From DASUZD01 sp036377055 (GTDB taxonomy: Bacteria > Actinomycetota > Thermoleophilia > Gaiellales > Gaiellaceae), in the NCBI GenBank assembly GCA_036377055.1, contig DASUZD010000204.1, forward strand, positions 1-15,948: 15,948 bases of DNA, read 5' to 3'. Each line of letters starts with the position of its first letter. The stretch's first letter is position 1. The notes under the pieces are model-generated. The model ran no database searches. It was not told the DNA's origin and worked only from the letters and a program-made list of their open reading frames with translations. A program made the position numbers and the translations under genes. This document shows, piece by piece, positions 1-6,231 of this stretch.

Positions 1-300
1 TTCGGCTTCCGTGTCACCGCCGCCGAAGCGGCCGGATTCCGGGCCGGGGTCTTCCGTGCGGGCAGGCGCGGTCTCGCGGAGACCGACCGGTCGGCGATCG
101 CGGCCGCGCTGGCAGGCGGCTCGGGCGCGGGACTCGTCGTCCGTGCGTCGGGCGGCGTCCGGGCGTACTGGCAGAACGACGTCCAGTTCGCGGGAGCGAC
201 GCTCACGCCGGGCCGGTACTTCTACGCCGTTCGACTCGCGGCGGAGACGAACCCGCGGCGGACGACGCTGCTCGTCGGCACGCCCTTCCGCGTACGCTGA
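1..300 (+). CDS. C-terminal end of an unidentified protein (5' truncated)
   Basis: Reading frame 1 is open from the first base to a TGA at 298-300, giving 99 residues that end in GTPFRVR. The composition is that of a real protein: hydrophobic and charged residues alternate, with a beta-rich tail containing YWQNDVQFAGATLTPGRYFY, then a strand-like TTLLVG. I recognise no family. The look is of a beta-sandwich end of an extracellular or surface protein, but no signal peptide, anchor or catalytic motif is visible because the start lies outside the window. The overlapping frame-2 reading over the same bases is arginine/serine-rich and is a shadow. The next gene follows directly on the same strand, so the two may be co-transcribed. 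Confidence applies to coding status, not function. Confidence 0.6.
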   Translation, partial: FGFRVTAAEAAGFRAGVFRAGRRGLAETDRSAIAAALAGGSGAGLVVRASGGVRAYWQNDVQFAGATLTPGRYFYAVRLAAETNPRRTTLLVGTPFRVR

Positions 301-793
301 CGGAACGCGCCTAGCCGTCCTCTCCGACACGCACCTTCCGCGCGGGCGACGCGCGCTCCCGGAACAGTGCGTGGATCTCCTTCGGGAATCCGACCTGATC
401 CTGCACGCCGGCGACTTCGTCGCTCTCAGCATGCTCGAGGAGCTGCGGGCGCTTGGGCCACCTGTCGAGGCGGTCTGCGGGAACGCGGACGAGCCGGCCC
501 TTCGTGCCGCGCTGCCGCGGGAGCTCGTCGTGGCGGTCGACGGCGCGCGGGTGGGCTTGGTGCATGTGCCGGGGCCCGTCGCGGGTCGCGAGGAGCGGCT
601 CGCCGCGCGCTTCCCGGGATGCGACGCGGTCGTCTACGGGCACACGCACACGGCGCAGGTCGAGCGGCGCGTGGGCGTCTGGATCCTCAACCCGGGGAGT
701 CCGACCGACCGCCGGCGCTCCCCGGCGCGGACGATGCTGGTCGTGGAGGTTCTGGGGCGGGAGCTCGCGCCCCGGCTTGTAACGCTTTTGTGA
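299..793 (+). CDS. YfcE/MJ0936-type metallophosphatase (start codon unresolved)
   Basis: This is a small calcineurin-like phosphoesterase that hydrolyses phosphodiesters with two metal ions; the physiological substrate of the family is poorly defined. The metal-binding signature is complete and in order: D-x-H in LAVLSDTHLPR, GD in LHAGDF, GN-x-D in CGNADEP, a histidine in GLVHVPGP, and GHTH in VVYGHTHTAQ, followed by the family's ILNPGS turn. The total of about 165 residues is normal for YfcE. The start is the problem. Family similarity begins at about 305, but no ATG, GTG or TTG lies in frame between the GTG at 143, deep inside the upstream gene, and the GTG at 371, which would remove the first D-x-H. 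The coordinate given is where the domain begins, not a start codon. An indel near 290-310 or an unusual start is possible. Confidence 0.8.
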   Translation, partial: DGTRLAVLSDTHLPRGRRALPEQCVDLLRESDLILHAGDFVALSMLEELRALGPPVEAVCGNADEPALRAALPRELVVAVDGARVGLVHVPGPVAGREERLAARFPGCDAVVYGHTHTAQVERRVGVWILNPGSPTDRRRSPARTMLVVEVLGRELAPRLVTLL

Positions 794-804
794 CCGCTTT
801 GCGC

Positions 805-833
805 TTGACGGACGAACGTGCGTTCGCTACTGT
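805..833 (+). promoter_or_regulatory. SigA-type promoter of the LysM gene
   Basis: A -35 element TTGACG (805-810) and a -10 element TACTGT (828-833) are separated by exactly 17 bp. Transcription would begin around 840-843, on or just before the ATG at 843, so the mRNA would be leaderless or nearly so. No Shine-Dalgarno sequence precedes the ATG, which agrees. The spacer is occupied by a LexA box. Confidence 0.75.
813..826 (+). promoter_or_regulatory. LexA (SOS) box 1, within the promoter spacer
   Basis: CGAACGTGCGTTCG has perfect 5-bp arms and matches the Gram-positive/actinobacterial SOS consensus CGAAC-N4-GTTCG. It sits between the -35 and -10 hexamers, where bound LexA would block RNA polymerase. 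Confidence 0.85.
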
Positions 834-835
834 GC

Positions 836-849
836 CGAACACATGTTCG
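836..849 (+). promoter_or_regulatory. LexA (SOS) box 2, over the start codon
   Basis: CGAACACATGTTCG is a second perfect CGAAC-N4-GTTCG site, 23 bp from the first (start to start), about two helical turns. It covers the predicted transcription start and the ATG at 843. Two tandem consensus boxes suggest tight repression. Confidence 0.85.
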
Positions 850-1082
850 GGAAAGCGATCCTCGCGCTGCTGATCGTCGTGATCGGCTGGGCGCTCGTTG
901 CGCACTCGTCTCAGGGGGCGGGGCACGGGCGAGCGTACGTCGTCCGGCCGACCGACACGCTGTGGTCGATCGCGGCGGCGAACTATCCGGGGGACACCCG
1001 CGAGGGCGTGTGGAAGCTCCGGCACCGGAACCACATCGCGGGGACGACGATCGTGCCCGGCGAGAGGCTGGTGGTGCCATAG
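843..1082 (+). CDS. SOS-regulated membrane-anchored LysM protein, probable cell-division inhibitor (YneA/ChiZ/DivS-like)
   Basis: The 79-residue protein has one N-terminal membrane segment (about residues 4-20, AILALLIVVIGWALVA), a short linker, and a LysM domain filling the rest (31-79) with the hallmark DTLWSIA and a C-terminal I-x-PGERLVVP. LysM binds peptidoglycan, so the domain is expected outside the membrane. This architecture, with LexA control, is that of the SOS division suppressors: YneA of Bacillus, ChiZ/Rv2719c of Mycobacterium and DivS of Corynebacterium. These halt septation while DNA damage is repaired. The known genes usually lie beside lexA; no lexA is seen here. The ATG at 843 is chosen because the promoter and second LexA box place transcription start on it. 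The stop is 10 bp from the convergent TPP-enzyme gene. Architecture and regulation are visible; the division-inhibitor role is inferred. Confidence 0.85.
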   Translation: MFGKAILALLIVVIGWALVAHSSQGAGHGRAYVVRPTDTLWSIAAANYPGDTREGVWKLRHRNHIAGTTIVPGERLVVP

Positions 1083-1092
1083 CGAGCGCCTC

Positions 1093-2724
1093 TCACATGC
1101 CGCGGTATGGATGTCCGGCCATCGCGTCCGGGTCGAGCATCACGTTCACGATCGCCGGCTGATCAGCTGCGAGCGCTCGCTCGAGCGCCGGGGCGAGTTC
1201 GGCGGGTCGCTCGACGTGCTCGGCGTGCCCGCCGAAGGTGTCGACGAGGCGGTGGTATGGGGTCGGCGCGAGCCGGGTCGCGACCTCCCCTTCCTCCCCG
1301 TAGATGCCGACCTGCGGGATCCGGATCTCTCCCCACGCCGCGTCGTTTCCGATCACGAATACCGCGGGAAGCCCGAATCGCGTGAGCGTCTCGAACTCGA
1401 AGCCGTTCAACCCGAACGCGCCGTCGCCGGCCACGACCATCACCTGCTTCGCCGGCTCGGCCGCCTTGACGCCGAGGGCGTACGGCGGTCCGACGCCGAG
1501 ACAACCGAACGGCCCTGGGTCGAACCAATGGCCTGGCCGGTGAACCCTCAGCACGCGTGACGCTGCGGCGACGATGTCGCCGCCGTCGCCGATCACGATC
1601 GTGCCCGGGTCGAGCACACGGTCGAGCTCCGCGGCGAGCCGGTAGTGGTGCAGCGGCGCCGAGTCCGACTCGAGCTGCGAGCGATGCTCTGCCCACCAGG
1701 CGTCCTCGGCCTCGCGGAGCCGCGCGAGCCATTCGGCCCGCCCGTCCCGGCTCGGCTTGACGCCGTCGGCGAGGATTCCGAGCACCGCCGCGCAGTCACC
1801 GACGATCCCGGCGTCGGGCGCGCGATTGCGTCCGAGCTCCGTCGGATCTGCGTGGAGGTGCACGAGTCTCGCGTCCTCGCCGAAGCGCCCGAACTTCAGG
1901 CGGAAGTCGAGCGGGGCGCCGACGACGCAGACGACGTCGGCCGCCGCGAGCGCCGCTCCGCGCGAGTGCTGGAAGTACAGCTCGTGCTCGGGCGGCAACG
2001 CCCCACGCCCCGAGCCGTTGAGGTATACCGGCAGTCGGCCGTTCCCGGCGAAGGCGGCGAGCTGCTTCCAGGCCCCGTCCCACCAGATCCCGCTGCCGGC
2101 GATCACGACGGGCCGCTCGGCGTCGGTGAGCAGCGCAGCGGCCTTCATGACCTCGCGCGGATCGCCGAAAGCGCGGGCGTCCGTCCGCGACGGTGTGATC
2201 CTCTCCGGCGCCGGGGCCTCGTCGAAGAGGACGTCCATCGGGATCTCCAGGTACGCAGGCCCGCGCGGCTGCGCGAGCGCGTGGCGGAACGCGGTCGAGA
2301 CGAGCTCGGGGATCCGCTCCGCCTGCGTACAGACCGCCGCCCATTTCGTGATCGGCTTGAAGAGCGAAAGCTGGTCGAGCTCCTGGAGCGCGCCCTGCTC
2401 GGCCTGGACGAGCGGGCGGGCCCCTCCGATCACGACCATGGGCGTCTGCGCGACGTAGGAGTTCGCGACGGCGGTGATCGTTCCCGTGACGCCCGGCCCG
2501 GCGGTGACCACTGCGACACCGCAGGCTCGGCGGATGCGCCCCCAGGCCTCGGCCGCGTGGGCGGCGGCCTGTTCGTGGCGGACGTCCAGAACGCGCACGC
2601 CCTCGTGGCGGCAGCCCTCGTAGATCGGCATCACGTGGCCGCCCGAGAGGGTGAAGATCGTGTCGACGCCGTGGGCGGCGACCGCCCACGCGACGAGCCG
2701 CCCGCCCTGGATCCGCTCGGCCAC
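1093..2724 (-). CDS. Thiamine-diphosphate-dependent enzyme, acetolactate synthase/2-hydroxyacyl-CoA lyase superfamily
   Basis: The 543-residue protein has the three-domain plan of the superfamily: N-terminal pyrimidine-binding domain (about 5-170), central domain (about 190-320) and C-terminal diphosphate-binding domain (about 360-535). The catalytic glutamate is in DVRHEQAAAHAAE (E51). The ThDP/Mg motif starts at GDGAFGLNGFE (433-435) and ends at N460-D461. Acetolactate synthases condense pyruvate for branched-chain amino acids, but no small subunit or ilvC is adjacent. The FGLNGFEFETLTRF stretch also resembles oxalyl-CoA decarboxylase and 2-hydroxyacyl-CoA lyase, so the substrate cannot be named. 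Translation starts at a GTG (2722-2724). It is divergent from RNase Z across 183 bp and convergent with the LysM gene. An automatic 'acetolactate synthase large subunit' label would be an over-call. Confidence 0.85.
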   Translation of the reverse strand: MAERIQGGRLVAWAVAAHGVDTIFTLSGGHVMPIYEGCRHEGVRVLDVRHEQAAAHAAEAWGRIRRACGVAVVTAGPGVTGTITAVANSYVAQTPMVVIGGARPLVQAEQGALQELDQLSLFKPITKWAAVCTQAERIPELVSTAFRHALAQPRGPAYLEIPMDVLFDEAPAPERITPSRTDARAFGDPREVMKAAALLTDAERPVVIAGSGIWWDGAWKQLAAFAGNGRLPVYLNGSGRGALPPEHELYFQHSRGAALAAADVVCVVGAPLDFRLKFGRFGEDARLVHLHADPTELGRNRAPDAGIVGDCAAVLGILADGVKPSRDGRAEWLARLREAEDAWWAEHRSQLESDSAPLHHYRLAAELDRVLDPGTIVIGDGGDIVAAASRVLRVHRPGHWFDPGPFGCLGVGPPYALGVKAAEPAKQVMVVAGDGAFGLNGFEFETLTRFGLPAVFVIGNDAAWGEIRIPQVGIYGEEGEVATRLAPTPYHRLVDTFGGHAEHVERPAELAPALERALAADQPAIVNVMLDPDAMAGHPYRGM

Positions 2725-2801
2725 GCGGCGAGCGTAACCCGAGCCTCATCGTCACGCTCTTGACACGACTCCGTGACGGACATGTGCGACTTTTCGCGCT
2801 A

Positions 2802-2887
2802 CCGTCAGCAACGGGGGCGAGGGGCCGAAGGCCCCAGGGGGAACGACCCGGAGAGGCGCCGGCCGGGCCGCGGGGCCGCGCCGACGG
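2802..2887 (+). ncRNA. Candidate structured leader RNA upstream of RNase Z
   Basis: The segment can fold as a three-way junction. A closing stem pairs CCGTC (2802-2806) with GACGG (2883-2887). Hairpin one is GGGGCC-GAA-GGCCCC (2821-2835). Hairpin two pairs GGCGC (2855-2859) with GCGCC (2878-2882), extended by GGCC/GGCC (2861-2864 with 2874-2877). The joining strands contain unpaired purine-rich sequence. It ends 20 bp before the GTG of RNase Z. I could not match it to a riboswitch class I know, and high GC makes chance pairing easy, so this is a candidate only. Confidence 0.3.
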
Positions 2888-2907
2888 GCGAAATCTAGAA
2901 TCGCCGC

Positions 2908-3894
2908 GTGGATCTGGACGTCGTCTTCCTGGGAACCTCGGGTTCCGGTCCGACGGCGCAGCGGAGTCCCTCGGCGACGCTGCTCCGGCGCGGCGGCGAC
3001 CGGCTGCTCGTCGACTGCGCCGAAGGGACGCAGCGCCAGCTCATGCGCTCGGCCATCGGCCTCCCCGAGCTCCGCGAGGTCTTCCTCACGCACTTCCACG
3101 CCGACCACTACCTAGGCCTCCCGGGAATGCTGAAGACGTTCTCCCTGCGCGGCCGGACGGAGCCGCTGACGATCTACGGCCCGCGCGGCCTCGGCCGCTT
3201 CTTCGGCGAGCAGGCCGGCCTCTTCGGGATCGGCAACCTCAGCTACCGCTACGAGCTGCGCGAGCTCGAGCCGGGCGACGAGCTCGATCGCGGCGACCAC
3301 CGCCTCGTCGTCTTCCCGGTCCGCCACCGCGTGCGCGCGATTGGCTACGCGCTGGTCGAGCGCCCGCGGCCCGGCCGGTTCGACGTCGAGGCCGCCGACG
3401 CGCTGGGCGTCCCGCCGCCACGGCGGGGCGACCTGCAGCGGGGAAGCCCGGTCGAGCTCGACGGCGGGCGCATCGTCACGCCGAGTCAGGTGCTCGGGCC
3501 GCCGCGGGCCGGTCGAAAGGTCGTGCTCGCCGGCGACACGATGCCCGCCGAGTCGGTGCTCGAGATGGCGAGCGGCGCCGAGCTCCTCGTGCACGAGGCG
3601 ACCTTCTGCGAGGACGAGCGCGAGCGCGCGCGCGAGACGTGGCACTCGACCGCGGCCGACGCCGCGCGCCTCGCCCACGCGGCCGAGGTGGGGATGCTCG
3701 CGCTGACCCACCTCTCGGGCCGGTACTCCGGCGGCGACGTGCGCCGCGAGGCGAGCGAGATCTTCCCGAACACCGTCGTCCCGCGCGACTTCGACGTGAT
3801 CGAGGTCCCGTATCCCGAGCGCGGCCCGCCGCAGCTGGTGAAGGGTGGCGCGCTCCCCGCCCGCGAGGCAGAGGCCGTATCATCGTCGCGATGA
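2908..3894 (+). CDS. rnz: Ribonuclease Z (tRNA 3'-processing endonuclease)
   Basis: RNase Z cuts the 3' trailer from tRNA precursors so that CCA can be present or added. The 328-residue length is that of the short bacterial form. It begins with the family's LDVVFLGTSGSGPT, has the zinc motif THFHADH (H62, H64, D66, H67), then a conserved histidine in VRHRVRAIGY, the aspartate in LAGDT, HEATF, and the late THLSGRY histidine. The GTG at 2908 is used because the conserved N-terminal strand starts immediately after it; no strong Shine-Dalgarno is visible. Its TGA overlaps the ATG of the next gene (ATGA, 3891-3894), implying translational coupling. Confidence 0.95.
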   Translation: MDLDVVFLGTSGSGPTAQRSPSATLLRRGGDRLLVDCAEGTQRQLMRSAIGLPELREVFLTHFHADHYLGLPGMLKTFSLRGRTEPLTIYGPRGLGRFFGEQAGLFGIGNLSYRYELRELEPGDELDRGDHRLVVFPVRHRVRAIGYALVERPRPGRFDVEAADALGVPPPRRGDLQRGSPVELDGGRIVTPSQVLGPPRAGRKVVLAGDTMPAESVLEMASGAELLVHEATFCEDERERARETWHSTAADAARLAHAAEVGMLALTHLSGRYSGGDVRREASEIFPNTVVPRDFDVIEVPYPERGPPQLVKGGALPAREAEAVSSSR

Positions 3895-4100
3895 CGAGGA
3901 TGGTCCAGGTCGCGGTCGCCGGCGACGTCTCCGAGGCGGAGGAGCTCCAGGACATCCTCCGGTCGGCGGGAATCGCGTCCGAGCTCTCGAGCGCGCTCGA
4001 CGACCCGTTGACCGTCCTCGTGCCCGAGAAATCCCTCGAGGCCGCGCAGGACGCGATCGAGGCGATGACCGAGCCGGACGACCTGATCGCCGACGCCTAG
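3891..4100 (+). CDS. DUF2007-like small protein (putative signal-transducing domain)
   Basis: The 69-residue protein reads MTRMVQVAVAGDVSEAEELQ and continues through a second beta-alpha unit (LTVLVPEKSLEAAQDAIEAM). This is the compact ferredoxin-like pattern of DUF2007, in which short proteins begin with a strand, have an EA-rich helix (selecting for 'ILRSAGI') and end with VLVPxxxxxxA. The molecular role of the family is not established. Start and stop are clear: ATG at 3891 overlaps the RNase Z stop by four bases, and the TAG at 4098-4100 lies inside the left arm of a 21-bp inverted repeat. Coupling to RNase Z suggests coordinated expression but gives no functional proof. The assignment rests on pattern and length only. 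Confidence 0.75.
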   Translation: MTRMVQVAVAGDVSEAEELQDILRSAGIASELSSALDDPLTVLVPEKSLEAAQDAIEAMTEPDDLIADA

Positions 4101-4267
4101 GAGGGGTTGGCGGAACGTTTTTCGTCGCACGCGGTGGGATGCTCGTTCCGAGGCAAGGACGCAGGGAGCGCCCGTATCAGACCGATACGGGCGTGACTGA
4201 GGACGCGGCGTCGGGGCGAGCAGCGCGCCGCGGGCGGCACAATGATGTTCCGCCAATCCCTCCTAGG
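4096..4267. repeat. 172-bp rod-like inverted-repeat element (MITE-like or structured RNA)
   Basis: The arms at 4096-4116 and 4247-4267 are reverse complements at 20 of 21 positions; both outer ends are CCTAGG, and the single difference becomes a G-U wobble in RNA. Inside are nested pairings in the right order: GTCGC/GCGGC (4124-4128 with 4234-4238), GCGG/CCGC (4131-4134 with 4228-4231), TGCTCG/CGAGCA (4140-4145 with 4217-4222), and an apical 10-bp stem CGCCCGTATC/GATACGGGCG (4169-4178 with 4184-4193) with loop AGACC. Two opposing 23-base strands (4146-4168 and 4194-4216), each with AGGACGC, form a large symmetric bubble. The left arm carries the DUF2007-like stop; the right arm lies where the methyltransferase start should be. 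No target-site duplication is seen. Confidence 0.7.
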
Positions 4268-5005
4268 ACCCCCGACTACGGCAAGCGGGCCGCGCGCTAC
4301 GACGAGCTCCGGCCCGCCGACGAGAACTGGTGGGAGCTGTTCGACGTTCTGGTCCGCGAGGGCGAGCTCCGCGGGCGTCGCGCCCTCGAGATCGGATGCG
4401 GAACCGGACGTCTGGCCGCGGCCCTCGCCGAAGGAGCGGTCGCGCGCGTCTGGGCCGTCGATCCGTCGCCGGAGATGCTCGCCGTCGCGCGAGCGAGGGC
4501 GCCGCGGGTTGCATTCCGCGAGGCGCCGGCAGAACGCCTCCCGTTCAAGGAGGCCGCGTTCGACCGCGTCGTGGCGACGCTCGTCGTCCACGTCCTCGAC
4601 CGGCCGCGCGCGTTCGCCGAGGTCAGGCGCGTGCTCCGCGCCGACGGCCGCCTGGTCTTCGCGACGTTCGACCCGTCGCACATGCGCGGTTTCTGGTTGA
4701 ACCGCTACTTCCCGTCGATGCTCGCCGCCGACCTCGAGCGGTTCGCGCCGGCCGAGGCCCTGCGGCGCGAGCTCCGCGAGGCAGGCTTCGTCGAGGTGCG
4801 CGCGCTCCGCCTCAGCCAGACGAGGACGATCGACCGCGAGACTGCGCTCGAGCGGATCCGCGGGCGGCACATCTCGACCTTCGACCTGCTCGACGAAACC
4901 GAGATCGAAGCGGGGTTGAAGCGCGCAGTGGCCGAGCTGCCCGAGGAAGTGGAATATGGGCTCGAATGGCTCGTGGTCGTCGCCTCCTGCTCCTCGTCCT
5001 CCTGA
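4193..5005 (+). CDS. Class I SAM-dependent methyltransferase (start uncertain)
   Basis: The Rossmann-type core is plain: motif I ALEIGCGTGRLAAAL, an acidic ribose-binding turn AVDPSPEMLAVARARA, motif III-like AERLPFKEAAFDRVVATLVVHV, and RRVLRADGRLVFATFD. This is the UbiE/Methyltransf_11 small-molecule group; the methyl acceptor is unknown. A C-terminal helical region (about 90 residues) follows the core. Recognisable sequence begins at DYGKRAARYDELRPADENW (about 4274). Between there and the inverted-repeat element no ATG, GTG or TTG is in frame; the nearest are GTG 4193 and ATG 4139, both inside the element and without a good ribosome site. The coordinate is the nearer of these. Its last 40 bases overlap the next gene, suggesting coupling. 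The element may have displaced the native start. Confidence 0.8.
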   Translation: MTEDAASGRAARRGRHNDVPPIPPRTPDYGKRAARYDELRPADENWWELFDVLVREGELRGRRALEIGCGTGRLAAALAEGAVARVWAVDPSPEMLAVARARAPRVAFREAPAERLPFKEAAFDRVVATLVVHVLDRPRAFAEVRRVLRADGRLVFATFDPSHMRGFWLNRYFPSMLAADLERFAPAEALRRELREAGFVEVRALRLSQTRTIDRETALERIRGRHISTFDLLDETEIEAGLKRAVAELPEEVEYGLEWLVVVASCSSSS

Positions 5006-6231
5006 GCCTCGCAGCCGCGCCCGGCCCGGCGGGCGGCGCCACGAAGACCTACTCCACCGGCCCGCTTGCGCACCCGATTCCCGATGTCGGCAGCATCGAC
5101 GTGCCGCTTACCGTCCTGGACAAGGGACCCGTGTCGTACGTGGAGGTCTCGGTGCGGATCGACCATCCGCGCGACTCCGATCTCACGCTCACGCTCGTCT
5201 CGCCTGCGGGAACGGCCGTCGTGCTGAGCGCAAAGCGCGGCGGCGCCGGCCGCAACTACGGCGCGGGCGCGCCGTGCGGCTTCGGAGCGACCGTCTTCGG
5301 CGAGGGGGACGGCGAAGCGATCCAGAGCGCAAGGCCGCCGTTCACGGCCGACATCTTCTTGCCCGAGCAACCGCTCTCGCGCCTGCACGGACAGGAGGCG
5401 GCGGGCACGTGGAAGCTGCGGATCGCGGACGACACGCCCGGCGCGGCCGGCAGGCTTCGCTGCTTCAAGCTTCGGCTCAGCCGCGACGTCGTCTCGACGC
5501 GTACGGCCGCCGCGGGCTCCACCGTCGCGCGCCTCTCGTTCCGCGAGACGAACTACTTCTACCGCGCCCTTCGGCTGCGGATCGAGCGGCACGGCAAGAC
5601 GCTCTTCGACGCCCGCCCTGCGGAGCCCCGGGGATGTCCGTGCTCGATCTTCCCCGGCGACGTTGCCGTCCGCGACCTCGACCGGGACGGCGAGCCCGAG
5701 GTCGTCGCCGACCTTTACACCGGCGGTCCGCATTGCTGCTTCTACAGCGCCGTCTACCGCTACCTGCCCGGCAGGCGCACGTACCGCGCGACGATCGGCT
5801 TCTGGGGGAATTCCATCGCGAGCGTCGTCGACATCGGCAGTGACGGTCGGCCCGAGTTCCGGACGCGCGACGACCGATTTGCGTACGTCTTCACGTCGTT
5901 CGCCGGCTCGGCGTTCCCGATCCGGATCTTCCGCTTCGACCACGGCCGCTTCGTGGACGTCACCCGCCGCTTCCCGAGCCTCGTCCGCCGCGACGCGCGG
6001 TCGCTCTTCGCGCTCTACCTCGGGCAACGGAAGACCCGGGACCACGTCGCCGGGATCCTCGCGCCGTGGCTGGCCGACCAGTACCTGCTCGGGCGCGGCG
6101 CCGCGGGTTGGAAGGTGCTCGAGCGGGCGGTGCGGCTCGGCGAGCTCACGAAGTGGGAGGAGCCGCGCACGTACCTGCGCCGCGTTCGCGCGTTCCTCCG
6201 GCGCACCGGCTACATAACGCGCGGACGCTAG
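4966..6231 (+). CDS. Secreted P-domain (proprotein convertase-type) protein with FG-GAP-like segment
   Basis: The 421-residue protein starts at ATG 4966, inside the methyltransferase gene. A signal peptide is evident: MARGRR, a leucine-rich core, then a cleavage-like APGPAGGA. Residues about 25-165 form a P/homoB domain, with the typical IDHPRDSDLTLTLVSPAGT and GTWKLRIADDTPGAAGRL. P domains normally stabilise subtilisin-type proteases, but there is no protease domain here. The second half has a cysteine-rich CPCSIFPGDVAV, then DLDRDGEPEVVADL and a second DIGSDGRPEF, which look like calcium-binding FG-GAP/VCBS-type turns, and a basic helical tail. It probably acts outside the cell as a binding or structural protein. 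Its TAG shares the bases CTAG with the stop of the convergent aminopeptidase. Confidence 0.8.
   Translation: MARGRRLLLLVLLSLAAAPGPAGGATKTYSTGPLAHPIPDVGSIDVPLTVLDKGPVSYVEVSVRIDHPRDSDLTLTLVSPAGTAVVLSAKRGGAGRNYGAGAPCGFGATVFGEGDGEAIQSARPPFTADIFLPEQPLSRLHGQEAAGTWKLRIADDTPGAAGRLRCFKLRLSRDVVSTRTAAAGSTVARLSFRETNYFYRALRLRIERHGKTLFDARPAEPRGCPCSIFPGDVAVRDLDRDGEPEVVADLYTGGPHCCFYSAVYRYLPGRRTYRATIGFWGNSIASVVDIGSDGRPEFRTRDDRFAYVFTSFAGSAFPIRIFRFDHGRFVDVTRRFPSLVRRDARSLFALYLGQRKTRDHVAGILAPWLADQYLLGRGAAGWKVLERAVRLGELTKWEEPRTYLRRVRAFLRRTGYITRGR

Noticed and set aside
2760..2765. Perfect TTGACA as -35 of the RNase Z leader
   Set aside because: No acceptable -10 at 16-18 bp (TGTGCG at 17); a later TACCGT lacks a -35. 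Not called as a promoter.
2821..2887. Known riboswitch (c-di-GMP, SAM, cobalamin, fluoride, ZTP, guanidine) before RNase Z
   Set aside because: None of the conserved core sequences that I know for these classes is present.
4171..4191. Rho-independent terminator after the DUF2007-like gene
   Set aside because: The stem is perfect but has no T-run and is nested in register within the larger inverted-repeat element.
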